DNA of 64,000 nt from positions 4,172,001 to 4,236,000 of the forward strand of contig JAXDDX010000007.1 of assembly GCA_034670405.1 (NCBI GenBank). Direction: 5' to 3'. Numbering within the stretch: the first letter of the stretch is position 1; each line of letters begins with the position of its first letter. The position numbers and the translations under genes are program-made. This document shows, piece after piece, positions 13,704 to 38,242 of the stretch. The notes under the pieces were generated by a model. It had not been told where the DNA came from. It made no database searches and was given only the letters and a program-made list of their open reading frames with translations. Source of the DNA: Hoplostethus atlanticus (Eukaryota > Chordata > Actinopteri > Trachichthyiformes > Trachichthyidae).

Positions 13704-13924
13704 GGGCTGGTGCCATGGGGTAACCTGCTAACTCCTCCTGCAAAACACAAAAAGATGAGAATACCCAAACTAATGTTGCATGAATCCATTTCTGGAGTGG
13801 ATTCCGACTCTGTAACTGTGAGAGTTGCTGGAATCGACAACTCAACTCCTATTGATTAAACCACAGGCTCTCCTCTTCACACGTTTCAGGGGAGGAGTTA
13901 GCAGGTTACCCATGGCACCAGGGT
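13704..13924. repeat. Inverted repeat with about 36-bp arms
   Basis: The left arm (13704-13740) contains GGTGCCATGGGGTAACCTGC, and the right arm (13889-13924) is its near-perfect reverse complement. About 150 bases separate them. It may be a non-autonomous DNA element or a local inverted duplication. I see no target-site duplication and do not recognise a family. Confidence 0.75.
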
Positions 13925-15732
13925 TTAAACACCTGTTGAGCCCCCAAGTCTCCGTTTACAGGGTGCTAACACTATCAAAGTTCATGTTATCCACACGGTC
14001 AACGTTCATAAATCCCTTTGACACATCTAACCTTCAGTTTCTGGCTTTGGATGGCTGCAGCGATGCGTGCATCAACGCTGGTAATTCCTACATTTAGTCG
14101 ATCCTCTTATTCAGCGTGAGCAGGAAGGAGTTCAGTGTCGTGTTACTGGACAGTTTCTCCAGTCACTAGGTCGGGTACAAGCCTCACCTGTAACTTGCCC
14201 AAGTGACAATGTTCTGAGGATGGCCAAGACCTCAATGCACAATGCCCACCAGGCGTTTCTTTTGCCTGGGGGGCAAGGTTAGGCTTTCAGAGAGCTGCTG
14301 ATGTTCCCAAATAATGACTGGACTTTCCTAGAAGACAGGAATAACACACAATTCTTTATATTCCCAACTGCCAAAGGAGAGTAACAGCAAAAAAATAACA
14401 TTGGGTAATCAGCAGTATTTTGTGATTCAGGTTAGAGCTGGCTCCAGGAACAGTTGTAGAAATACTAATGTATATATATTAAATACTAACATAGGCACAA
14501 CCCTTTGACACTAAACTATCATATGGAAATGTACTACTGCTCATTTAAAATTCAGTCTGAAAAAAAAGCAGAAGGGTCTCCCAAAGCAGAGTTCTTACTA
14601 AAGCACTTCGGGATTTTTTGGCAGAGCTTGTGTATTCAAAGAAAAGCAGTGCTACAGAAAACCGCAGGGAGTACGATAGTGCGGTCTGAAAAACAGCACA
14701 TTTTACTCTCCGGAGACAGCTGTTATTGCAGTTTGCTACCTGGCTGAGACACATCTAGACAGTGAATATTGAAATAGCACCTAGAACGTGTCAAGCTCTC
14801 CCATTTCAGCTGGTGCACCGTGTTTTGAAATGACATCCACTAAGCCTTATAAAGCTCAGGGTTTACATTAGGGCTTAGTTGAAGAAATCATGCAAAAAAA
14901 AATATTTAATCGTGAAAGAAGACAGTCATGGGGTTATAATTAATTGAGTTTTTCCTTTTAAAACAGTTGACCAACCTATTTATAACCCCTTACTCAAAGT
15001 CCAAAACTAAAACCATGTAGCTGATATTTACACAACAGTACTAGTAAAGGAGGGGCATTTGCACATCCTAGTTACTGGATTCATGCCAAGAAACTGGACA
15101 AATGCTCAATCTTACTAGTGCATGCGATGTCACATCTGCTCAAGTAAAGAACTGTTTACTTGGAAGTGAGGATCTATTTGCACACAGAGCAAAATTGTAG
15201 TGATGCATGACAGGGCTCCTCTGCAGCATGGGGATGACTCATGCACCTCACTGAATTTCAGGCTACACAGCTCTCTCTCTCTCTCTCTCTCTCGACGGTG
15301 CTCAGTCTGAGCTTCAAGGCAATGTTTGCATCTTGAAACACATCAAATGAAGTCAGACAGAACATTTCATCAGTGTTTAACATTCTCTGCCACCGCCCCA
15401 ACCCCCCACAGACACCACATACACACACTTTGATGTTTTCCATTCCAATTCTTGACTGAGAGGTTTATCAAAGTCCCATTCCAAGTGGGAATAGTTTACT
15501 CAATAGTGCATTCGCTTTCCCCTGCACCAACTCCTGTAATTTCCTGATTAGAATAAGATGGTTGCCAGTTGCAATTAAATCATTAGATCAACACCCTGCA
15601 TGTTACATAAGTGTTTTTTTTATTTTTAGCTGCAATTAGACTGAACTTCTGTCATTCTCAGACCCAATCAGTACTGTCAATTCTTATGCAGACGTAGGGC
15701 TGCATGCCTGTCTTCGCTTGATTGGTCTAGCT

Positions 15733-15935
15733 CAGTGGTGTCCAATCATGTGCCATGGAGGGCTGAGAGTATGCAGGTTTTCACTCCAACCAAAGACTAC
15801 AGCAGGTGATTTCACTGATTACCACACCTTCAGCCAGAGAGGAGGGACTAATCAGTGAGATCACCTGCTGTAGTCTTTGGTTGGAGTGAAAACCTGCATA
15901 CTCTCGGCCCTCCATGGCACGATTGGACACCACTG
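15733..15935. mobile_element. hAT-like MITE, near-perfect hairpin
   Basis: The two halves are almost complete reverse complements of about 85-100 bases, starting CAGTGGTGTCCAATC and ending GATTGGACACCACTG. Flanking 8-mers GTCTAGCT and GCCTAGCT form a 7/8 target-site duplication, which is typical of hAT transposons. There is no coding capacity. Related copies occur near 42.8 kb and 58.9-59.4 kb. Confidence 0.88.
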
Positions 15936-16697
15936 GCCTAGCTGGTCACATTACTGGACAAAATAAATCTCTTACAAGGCCTTTCTATTAAGACCTTTCC
16001 TGACAATTGACATCTGAGTGGCACCTACATCAACCATACAAAAAAAAAAGCAAAACAGGAGGCAGAATTGAAGACACTTTTACTTCAGGACAGTCATGAA
16101 CAAAAGCAGAACATGGGTCAATCCAACCATGATAGGAAACGAGTGATACATCAAACAGAAAACCACACTTCTAAAAAAGGTAGACAGCTGCAGGTCACAC
16201 TTAAGAGATTCAATTTTCCATTTCAGGCATGCCCAGTAAGGACTACATCTGCTTCAAGTTCTTCAGGATTCACTCTGTCATCCTCCTGCTGGAACCAATG
16301 TAGATGTAGTGCTGTAGATGGGTCAAAGAGGAAAATATCCTATTCCTGGTATTTGCCTAAGCATACCATGCACAATAGTGATATTTTTAGTTTCTAGTCA
16401 GAGACAAAAAAAGGATTTAAAAGTTGATTAAAAAAACCCTCAAGAGCCGAGCCTACAGTATTTGCCTTAGGTTAACAATGGTATAAAGGAGATTGAAAAC
16501 AGAAGACAAAAGGTCGCAATAACAATAATAAGTCAACAGACTAGAACAGCAGAGGCCATGTAGGAACTAAGGTTTATAAAGCACATCGAGTAGACTCGAA
16601 CTCTTATAAACTGCAGCATATTCTCAATGAACAGCAGCTCAACCAGCAAATAAACTCCCCCTGATTACACCTCTTTCGACTGTCAGCCAGCCAACTC

Positions 16698-17234
16698 TCA
16701 GTCCTTGTATTCAGTGTACTTTTTGGCCGACCCATGCACCTTGCTGGCAGGGTATTTCAGCCGATTCAGGGCCATTTTGCGGAGCACTGCTTGGGGTAGG
16801 TCGACGCGACATTTCTCGGCGAGCTCTACCAGATAGATCAAGACGTCGCTGAGTTCTTGGGCCAGGTGCTCCCGCTCGGAGTCGGTCCAGTTGGGTAGGC
16901 CCTCGGCCACCTCCCCACGCCACTGGAAGAGCTCCGACACCTCGCCCACCTCCCCGACCATAGCCAGCAGCAGGTTGAGGGGCTGGTGAAACTGGTTCCA
17001 GTTCCGCTCGTCGGTAAAGTCCGCTTGCATCCGCCGAATATCCTCGACCGTGGGCTCAGTGCTGAAGGTGAACCTCTCGGATCTTTCTGACCCGTTCTGC
17101 TCGGAGTGGGGGACCTCCGTCTCTCCATTGACACCAACCGAGTGTGAGTTGTTGCTATAATCGTCCTTGCTGCGGTTTGTCGACACTGACACGTCGCCGT
17201 TCAGTCCACACGCTTCCTTTCCATTCATTTCCAT
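16698..17234 (-). CDS. dctpp1: dCTP pyrophosphatase 1, single exon
   Basis: The 178-residue product belongs to the all-alpha NTP pyrophosphatase (MazG-like) family. It hydrolyses dCTP, and in mammals also 5-modified dCTPs, to the monophosphate plus pyrophosphate, which keeps the nucleotide pool clean. Residues 1-52 are a variable, Ser/Asn/Glu-rich leader. From FTFSTEPTVEDIRRMQADF (55-73) onward it follows the vertebrate family closely. The metal ligands are visible in GEVGE (E95, E98) and ELSD (E127, D130), and the substrate-contact segment NWNQFHQP is present. The usual length is about 170 residues. The first ATG of the open frame is used; no splice signals interrupt it, whereas mammalian DCTPP1 has three exons. 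It lies head to head with gatb about 250 bases away. It could be a functional retrocopy. The frame is intact, so I call it a gene. Confidence 0.9.
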   Translation of the reverse strand: MEMNGKEACGLNGDVSVSTNRSKDDYSNNSHSVGVNGETEVPHSEQNGSERSERFTFSTEPTVEDIRRMQADFTDERNWNQFHQPLNLLLAMVGEVGEVSELFQWRGEVAEGLPNWTDSEREHLAQELSDVLIYLVELAEKCRVDLPQAVLRKMALNRLKYPASKVHGSAKKYTEYKD

Positions 17235-17481
17235 CCCGTTGTGTGTATTTTCTCACCAGTACCGTTTAAAATCGTGGTAAAATCAACTGTCAACAACCAC
17301 CATGTAGAGAAATCCCGCTACCTAGCAAGACGGAAATGACGCAGTTACCGGCGGAAACCGGATGCTTCCTAAGGCTGGGCCTTGTAGTTCTATGTAGAAC
17401 GCTGATGGTTACGTAGATATCGAATCTCACCCAAAAAACTACATCTCCCATGATGTTTGAAACCTTTTAGCGAATGATAAC
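17235..17481. promoter_or_regulatory. Shared dctpp1/gatb bidirectional promoter
   Basis: Only 247 bases separate the two divergent start codons, so both transcripts must start here. Sites that I recognise by eye are ETS/GABP-like ACGGAAAT (17330-17337) and ACCGGAT (17357-17363), a CRE-like TGACGCA (17337-17343), a ZNF143/Staf-type ACTACATCTCCCATGATG (17438-17455), and a YY1-type AACATGGCTGCC that overlaps the gatb start codon (17479-17490). There is no TATA box. This set is characteristic of housekeeping bidirectional promoters. Factor binding is inferred. Confidence 0.7.
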
Positions 17482-29245
<11,764 letters not shown>

Positions 29246-29674
29246 AGAAGACTCAACCCCTCTGGATGGATGAAGATTACACGTGTGGCATGTGTGCCCT
29301 TTAGGAAAGAGGACAGACATGGCAGTGATGGTTTCTGTCCATGTGAACATACAGACATGCAGAGCGATCGTGTCCTCATCGCTCTCTTTCCGGAGAGCTT
29401 CTTGTTGGTGCAGGTTTGCTAGAAGTGGTGTGTGATCATTTGTATCATCTGCAGTTGTTAGGCTGCAGTGTTGGTACATATGTTCTGTATTTATCTATTT
29501 GTACAAAAGTATGTTTTCAGATTATCAGTCCCACTGGTACTGTTGTATCTCCATCCGGTTTGGTTTCTCAGCAAAAACAAAAAAGGATTATTGTACATGA
29601 GTTCCAAGATAAATGTCTGATTTGTTGATGTTGTTTTCACCAGTTGATGAGCTGGGCAAACACATACAGACACA

Positions 29675-29680
29675 AATAAA
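29675..29680 (+). terminator. Candidate gatb poly(A) signal AATAAA
   Basis: This is the first canonical AATAAA downstream of the gatb stop, about 430 bases away. It is chosen on motif and position only. Confidence 0.35.
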
Positions 29681-32600
29681 TGAGTGTGACTTGATTAACA
29701 CAGTGGAAAACAGAATTATTTTGGTCCCCATGATAACACAGGGGAAGTATGTTTCCACCACAGCTGTATATCCTGAAAACCTCTGTACCATGTTAGAACC
29801 CAGAAAATCAATCAGGCAGCAGCTGAATCTGCCGTCTGCTGTCCTTGACTGGGCGGATACTCCCTCATCAATAGAGGCAAGAGAGACCGAGGCCAGGCAC
29901 GAGAGTGATCAATGAGCTCCCTCTTGTGGTTGGTACACAAGTTAAGTAAGATAGATATTTGGCTTATTCATATTTTGGTGCTTAAGTGTCATTTTAGATT
30001 TATCCAAGCTGTAACTATCTTGTTATTTTGAAAGAGAATTTACTGACAAATTACTAAATTATTACAATCTATTTTGGCACCTGATCCCATGAATTCCTGT
30101 GAGCCAACATTTGTAATTGTATATCTTTCACATTGTACTGATATTGTCTCTATGATGGAGAGTAAAATGTTTAATTCTTAAGGAGGAGACTTCAAACTGC
30201 TGTTTGCTGATCAAGTGCAAATGTGCATAGACAAGCTGTGTGGGTTTCACACTGGCTTCTGTTCAGCCCCTGAAGCTGTTTGTCTTTCATTTAAAAAAAT
30301 AATTAGATTTTGTTGTGGTTGTTTAGTTTGATGATGACTTTTTTTCAAGGGACCTCATTTTCAAATATACTGTTCAAATATAACAGTTCAAATATAACAG
30401 TGGTAGCGTGAGACCTTCAGGGTCTTGAACATTGATGTTTATTTTACCTCACTTGACCCGGCAGACATATTGAGTTATGTCAAATCACATTCCAATCTAA
30501 TGCTGTCCTGAGAAGCTGGGTGCATGTGACTACAGAGGGGAACAAGTTGACGTTTATGGCCGTGACAGAAGATGGGCTCTGACTATCGGTGACAAGATCC
30601 CACAACCCCTAACACATATTTTCATGCTGTTTTTTTGGCCCATTTAATAACCTAAATACAGAGAGGAAGACTGCTTGGGTAGTGGTATACTGATGATGCA
30701 CAGGATATCATTTATAGTTTCTGAACAATGTGAAATACAAACTGAGCTGTTAAGTTCTCCATCATAATAAAAGGTTGCCTCATATATGCCATGGTCATCT
30801 CTTTTGAGTATAGGTGTACTGAACCTGGCCTGACCCATGAAAGCAGTATGGCACATTACAAGCTACTTGCTCTCTCAGTGAGAAAATCTTTTTCTCAGCT
30901 TATGTGATCGTGTCCAAGAAGAATAACCAGTTTTGAACAAAAAAAATCTCTTGGGGAAGGGCTGCCAGAAAAGGAATTGTTTACTAAATGAGGACATCGG
31001 TGTCCATAGAGCAAACAGCCTCAAACCACTTCTGGTCAAAGGGAAATAAGTCACTGCTGCTGTGTGAAAACCATATACCTTCACAAACTAAAGGAACTAG
31101 CCTTGTTTTTAGCCTGACGACCACGCAGTTTTGAGTTTATCCAACAGTTATCCAACCAAACATCTATTACCTAGAAAACTGTAAATTGAAGCCTAATGTC
31201 AGCTTGTGTTCAACCATCTGTAAGAGCACTTTGTGGACAAATAATCTGCACACAGCTTCATTTGACAGGAGTTGTCTTTATTAAAAGAGGCGTGCCTTTG
31301 TGCCTCAGACACCAGCAACAAACAGGATGAACATCACAGCAACCTGATCACATCTTGGACAGAGAAAGGAGGCTAAATGGTGTCAGACAGGATGCACTAG
31401 TATCTTTGGAATAAGAACCTATTGAGGCTTAAACTGGTCTACAAATTTGGTTGCCATTTGCAATACCCGTTTCATACCACTACGCTAAAACAGTAAATGT
31501 TGTACTGTGCTGGATGGGCCAGGGTGGCTGTGCCAGTTTGGGCCAGTGGCACTGTAATATGAAAAGGCTGATAAAGTGCTCTGTAACATTCTTTTACAAG
31601 AGAGACGTGATCAACAATTTTGAAAATGTCATTGATTGACACAAATATATTTCTATCCATTTTTGTACAAATGTGTGTGTACACCAAGACCCTAGTGCAT
31701 ACAACTCATTCATTGTCTGCATAGCACATAGTAGAAATCATCTGGATTTACAGAGGAATAAAAAATAGATGATCCAGATCCTGGCAAGTTAAACAATATT
31801 TAGCCTTGCTAGCCAGACTAATTTCAAAGTGCATTATATTTCTGTGAGATCTACTCAAAGAAGTCCATTATCTCAAAGCAGAGATTAAATCTTAGAAATT
31901 TTCGTGACTGAATAAAAATTGAAAAATGAAAAAAACAATTTGAGAAGCTCTTCACTCCAGTTTTTCCTTGCAAATTTGACAATTTCTCCTGAATGTCCAC
32001 TTTTATCTCTATCTACTTTATTTGAAGCCCTTAGGAACTGAGTTTTGTTGTCACTTAGGGACAAACAACATAATCCTATTTCTGAAAAAGTGACATGAAG
32101 GTGATTTGAAGGGACCTAATGTTGGCAAGAAAGGCTGATGATTTTGAAATGAAAAAATACGTATTTTCCGCTTTGTGAGAATGGACAGCTTTAAGTCAAT
32201 GAAAAGTATTTCAACTATAAAGAATTTTATTTTACTCCTGTGTAAATCCATTCTAAAAATTAGGCAAGATTGTGAGCTAAAATCCAAATTCAGGCACCAA
32301 TGTCTTTCCTGGTAAATTAATTTAGTAGAGGCATGCTTTGTAACAAAATATCTCTTGCAGTTTTATCATTTCATTTAACAACTATATTCAATACAACCCA
32401 CATCCAATATCTGGACTAAAATAAAGGCAATTTACAATGGGTTGCCCATGTTACCTGCTATGGTTTGAGTTGTTTTTCAACATAAGACTTGTTAGATGCA
32501 CAACTACCAGTCTGATCTTTCAAAGTTATAGCTCTTAACAACACATATCCCTAAACATTTCCTAAATAAAGAACTGTAATGCCAGACCATAACAACAAAA

Positions 32601-33713
32601 AAGCTCTTTAGTATAACCTTGTTGGAAAAAAAAAAAATATGGCAATAGAAACTCAGTCTCAAAAAAGCTTAAATACCCCTTCCCAATACCTAATCATACC
32701 CGAAATATCCATAGTTTGCATAGTGTGCTACTTCCTTGGAACATTTACAAGAATATACATTACAAAGTAGTACTAAAGTAAGGCAAAATAGTACAGTATG
32801 AGTAATCCTGGTTTTGCTGCACAAGTCTAACATGTCGATTTGTACAGATATGTAGAACATGTGGAGCCCGTGAATGTGAGCTGCTGGTGCATTGTGGGAA
32901 AATCAATTCACTGAAGGCGGTTGAAGAATGTGCCAATAGATGTGTACTTGATAGCTCCTGAGGTACCGTTCTGAATCAACGCAGAGAAATCAAGACAAAT
33001 ATGCATTTAACATAGTGATTTTTGTGGACACCCTATTTCGTGAATGAACAAGTTGAAAGACGCCACCACCAGTTTTGCACCAAGATATTAAAAGTAATTT
33101 AACAGTTACGTGCACATAATAACTTAAAGTGTAACATCGAATGTGTGTTTCTCTGGATATAATGTGATGACAACAGTTATGGTCAAATAAGGGATTGTGC
33201 TGCAAATAGATTCGCCCTCTCAGAGCAATAAGGGAAATACAGGCTCCACATGGTGCTCAGTTACGTATGCAATCCTATGGCAACGAGGCCACAACACTCA
33301 GGGGAAGGCCACCTGAGCACTGCTACATAACCACACTGAGGGGTGGACATAGTAGCTGATTGCAGAGGACATTCAGAACAAGGGCAGTACACATGTTCAT
33401 GAGTATTACATCAAAGCTCTAAGGAAAGACATGAGTACGTAGGGGCTGATGATGATGATGATGTTCCTGTGTGTATGATAACCATGCCTACTCAGTCTTT
33501 GGTTGATGGACCTGGAGCATTACTGGCTGGTGCAGGGCTTCAACAAAGATCAGCGACTCCTTGGTTGTATGATATACTACATAAACAAGCCTGTAAGAGT
33601 GATGACATTAAAAAGCTCCACTAAGGCCAACTGATTATCTTGGTTTGAAAAAAATATATATATTCTCTATTATTATCATTTTAATAGTTATAGAAGTCAT
33701 TTTATCTATGAGG

Positions 33714-33719
33714 TTTATT
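33714..33719 (-). terminator. Candidate fhip1a poly(A) signal AATAAA
   Basis: On the minus strand this is the first AATAAA beyond the fhip1a stop, about 120 bases away. Other copies lie further downstream, for example near 31275, so a longer 3' UTR is also possible. Confidence 0.3.
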
Positions 33720-33836
33720 CTTTATCAAGTAGCGCTGGAAACATGATATACAGAAAATAGAAAACCATCTAAAAAGAGTCTTTTAAAATCGTTTTGAGTT
33801 CAAATGAACGCATCGCAGAGCCCTACTGGGGCACAA

Positions 33837-36800
33837 TTACTCTTCCATAGGAATGTATGATAAGATGGAGTGCTCTTGCGCAATGGCAGCCAGTTCTTTC
33901 AGGAACTCTGTGAAGAGGACGGTAGCGAAGACTTCGGTCCGAGCCAGAGAGATGGTTTTGGGTTGCGGTGGGGGTGAGCTCTTCAGGATCCTTCCCCCTT
34001 CCGCGATGCTGGAGCTTCTGTGACCTCCGCTGTTTTTGTCTGAGAACATAAAGGATTTAACTAGTTACAAAATGTTCAGAGGTAGCCATGCTCAGGGATT
34101 GAATTTGTTGTTGAAGTTTCACATTTATATATATATGTATAATATTCCTGTTAATGATCTCCCCATTCATAAATCATTTCAACCACTAAGAAGGATCTCA
34201 AGTGGCATTTTTCAAAGCATGTCAACGCATAAAAGAAAGCAGAACAACTCGGTTCAACTACTTAAAAAGTCCCTTTAAAATCCCCATTTTAGTAAATCCT
34301 TTCCGTTATCTATGCACAAACACTATTCCACCATATGTTTTCTAGAACTTGTACAACTCGGAAACCACGGGGAATCTAGTTCAGAAACAGTTTGGAAACT
34401 TCAGGGCTCAGCAGAGGTTGTTTCCCGACTGCAAAGCCACGCGACTAAACAAGATCAAGTAGAATTTATTCTGGTCCTAATAGGAACTGAAACAGATCTG
34501 ACACTGAATACAGATTCTGTTTTAAACTTTGTACGGTTTGATAGTGAGATTGAGGAACTCAGAGGAGCCAACCCAGAGTTTTATTTCTAACTATCAACAA
34601 GCCCTCAAAATATGTCCCTAAATCCATTTCAGGCCAGTGATTCTCATCTTGACCCAACTTACTAGAAATATATTTTTAAGTTGATATCTGAAAACAACAA
34701 TGTTCAACAAGATCAGAACACTATAGAGTTGACTGTATGTATGTCAGTGGTCCGATTCTTAATGAAAGTAAAACCAAAATATGTTGTGCAGAACATATTA
34801 CTTTCTTAAGCTGAGTAACCAAGTATGTGATAGCTACGTATGATTTTGAAATTCTGAGGTAGCAATACATTTATTTATATTTGCACTGTAAGTACCGGAA
34901 AACAGACTTAGTTACACAGCAAATATAAAGTTGGGCATACTTTACTTTGCACCCATGAATCCCTCTCTTAAAGATCTAGGCATGCAGTCCAACTGTAACT
35001 GGTACAGAGAGAAAAGTTCTATATTTGGGTGCGCTGTCACCTGGTGCTCTGCATGGAGTCTCCCTGGCTAGCAGCCAGTGTTGGGCGGCTGTGATCAGCT
35101 CTGGGAAGTCCTTTTTGGTTGCAGCCTGGTTCTCTATCTGGTTCTTCACGGAGGCAAGGACCTGGAGGCACACGGTGAAGAAACAGGATTACACCATGAG
35201 AAATAAGATTACACCATGTCTACAGCAGAAATACACAGGATGGACTACTTACAATGACTTTCATTTTCACAATAAACACATTTCCCCAGCCCTGATTGCT
35301 GCATGACCAATGCATCCTTTGCTGATCTCCTCGTAACGCTAGTTCTGCTCACAATCTGTCTGATTGGCTTGTTCAAAGATCTCCTGTTCAATTATACATG
35401 AATCAGCAGGAAGAAGGAAGAAAGCAGTCTATACTGTGTGTGGTTGGAACAGTGTTCATTATATTCTTATTTTCAATCTCACTTCTCAGCGGTTTTGAAA
35501 TTTCGGATGTTTCAACATTTTTCAGCAAAGCATTAATGTCCTTTTGGTTTTTGTTCTTTTTTGTTTACTTGGTGATTATTAACTATTCCTCCTGCATATA
35601 GCTCTCCATCTTACTCTCTGAAAATCTGGGTAGTGAAAGATCAAATACACCCAAGATGATAGAAGATAGGCCAGGCATACCTAAATATACAGGAAGTCTG
35701 GGATTTTTTTTCCTATTTTACTTACCAGTATTATCTCCTTTCTTCCCCCCCCTTATTTTATTCCTCCTAATATTTTTTATATTGTTAATCTTTTACCATT
35801 TTCTTTCAGAATGATTATTGTTATTTAATACTTGTCAAATGTCATGTTACGTTAAAGTCCATTGAATTTAAAAGACATGAAAGACATACGCCCACGCGTA
35901 TCATATATTTGACCTGGTACAGGGAGCGAACGCTGGGCTGGAAGACCATGTTGGTGTTGAGGAGAAACGAGCGGAGTAGAGGCTGAGGGTAGGCTGCCAA
36001 CTGGGCCAGGATGCCAGTCACCAACAAGTTGACATGGAGTGAGTTATCCAGCATGTTCTCCAGACGAGACAACAGCACGCTGACAAAAGGACCTACAGGG
36101 AGACAGAATTGGAGTAACTTAGTAATGACCTTCTACAACAGAGCACCAAATCCAAATGCTGCTGAAGGTATTGTGCTGTAATTTCCCTTAGCTCACCTGT
36201 AAAAGGCAGTGAATGGCATCTGCTCCCACTGCGGGGCTTGGTCCCAAATGGCGAATGCAGTTTCTCTGGCTCTGGCGTGTCTGCAGAGAAGGAGCTAAAA
36301 TCCATGTCCTCCTCCTCCTCCTCCGTGGGTGCGATGGAGTTCCTGAGCTCTCGGTCAACTTTGACTGCACCTCCACCTGCTTCAGTGCTCAAGTTACGAA
36401 TCAACTCCTCATACTGAGACAAGAGGTCGTCGCCCAACTCAGTAGCATTGGGGTCCTGGAGGTTGGAATTACAATCGGTTTGACCTTTGGCCTTAGAGTC
36501 CGAGCTGTTATCATCCATCACGGTGGATGGAAGAGTTACACTAAGTCCATTCTTCAAGAGAGCCTCTGTCAAGTCTGAATGAGTTTCTTCTGATTCTGTC
36601 CCATTGGGTTTGGGTTTTCCGCCCTCACCATCTCTGGTGTCTTTCTTGGCAACAAGATTATACACCATGACATCATCCTGGAAGTCAGATTCCTCGATGT
36701 AGGAACCTTTGACCAGCAGAATGGCTGTTCTCCTCATCTCCTGGATGTGCTTGGGAGGCTCAGCAGTAGGCAGCTGCGGAGGTTTACTCTCAACAGGCGA

Positions 36801-38185
36801 CCTCAGCAGACTGCACTGGGCAAGCGTCGTACGTATCGTCCCACTCCAGCTCTAGCTGGTTAACCGAGGCTGGCTCTGTGTTCTGGGGCGGGCAGGGTCG
36901 AGGACGCTGCTGCTGCTGGAGTCTCCTGGGCACCGTCTGGGCTTGCCGACTTCTAAGCCCTACGTCCTCCAGGACACCGGGCTGGAACTCCTCCGGAGGG
37001 GGGTCCTCGCCGTCGTATGAGGCGGACCAAACTTGGCAGGCCCGCATGCAGCTGGTGATGCCCAGACGAGCATCGTAGAGGTAATGAAGATAACTGACAT
37101 CCAAGTAGATTTCTGACCCAATGACACAGGAGTTACCTGAGCCATCCTCCTCCAAGAAGCTCTCCTCTTTCTCTGGCAAGACAGGAAGGATAGGAAGTGT
37201 TGATGAATATCTTCAAATGGATTTTCATGAATAGAAGCCAATTTTATGTTAATAATAAGTGATATTCTTTTGTATAATAGTTTTGTTTTCTGTCCATCAC
37301 ATTGTGTAATGCTCATTTATCGGCTCAGTGAGTGGCAGTCTTTTTGTTTTGACTGCATACCACTATTACTGAGGTTAAAACAAAAAGCCACTCAAATGAT
37401 GTTATGAATAGTCACATTTGCTGAAAGAATGAAGCAGCTTTAAATACTGCAAAGAGTGAAAGCAGATCTGGATCAAATGTGGTCTTGATTCATCTTGGCT
37501 GATCTGCAGCACATTCAAATGTAAAATTCAAAGCAAGGGTATTGAGCTTTCTGAAATGTATTTCTCTCATCACCTAGAGCTAGTAGGGGTTCAGTGCCTT
37601 GCATGATGACACATCAGAAGGGCGGATGCCTTGCCGACACCGGCTTGAAACCGGTTGAAGGACATTCTCCCGACTGACTACGCCACTATGCCCTTCAACT
37701 TGGGCAACAATTGTTTCATTACTGAAATCATACTCACCATAAAAATGCATTAGCTATATTCCATTTCTAATACACCATACATCCCTCCAAGCCCCCTCCC
37801 TCTTACCCATGGCTCCAGTGTTGTCGGGACTCTCGGCGCCCTTGGACCAGTGGATGGAGTCCAGCTGTCGGAGGGGCGGGGGGCTGTGTTCAGGCGAGCA
37901 GCAGGACGGTGTTAGCGCCAGGATCTTAGCCGCCGACACCGAGTAGCAGTCCCTCTCCCTCACCACGCGTCTCTGACTCAACATCATGTGATTACAGGGG
38001 ATCAGGTACCTGGGGAGGCAGATTGGAGTGGATCCTGTTAGCAAAGCCGGTGGTGCGGTAGGGGGATGAGGACGGAGGGGGTGGGGGGGTTGATGGTAAC
38101 ACAAGTCTACACCCTGGGGGGTCGGGAGTAAAAGCTCATCACAGGGTAAACCAATTAAGATGTCCCATGCTTCATAACTGAGACA

Positions 38186-38242
<57 letters not shown>

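Larger units (their letters stand above)
9055..16697. other. Intergenic region with satellite and MITE content
   Basis: No protein-coding frame with recognisable similarity lies between the PIM-like pseudogene and dctpp1. The region contains the 39-bp minisatellite, a TG and a GA array near 13.3-13.5 kb, an inverted repeat at 13.7-13.9 kb, a short CT run at 15271-15293 and a hairpin MITE at 15.7-15.9 kb. A short piece near 11408-11435 (CAAGTTTATTTGTATAA) resembles a dispersed fish repeat tail. Nothing else is evident. Confidence 0.6.
29246..33836. other. Convergent gatb/fhip1a 3' regions
   Basis: The two genes end tail to tail across this 4.6 kb stretch. It is AT-rich and holds no frame with recognisable similarity, so it probably contains both 3' UTRs plus spacer. 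A GATGAT run lies near 33448-33463. No mobile element is obvious. Confidence 0.65.

Noticed and set aside
36787..36850. A micro-intron in fhip1a exon 8 to explain the frame change
   Set aside because: The only GT...AG pair that restores sense is under 40 bases, too short for vertebrate splicing; a one-base insertion fits better.
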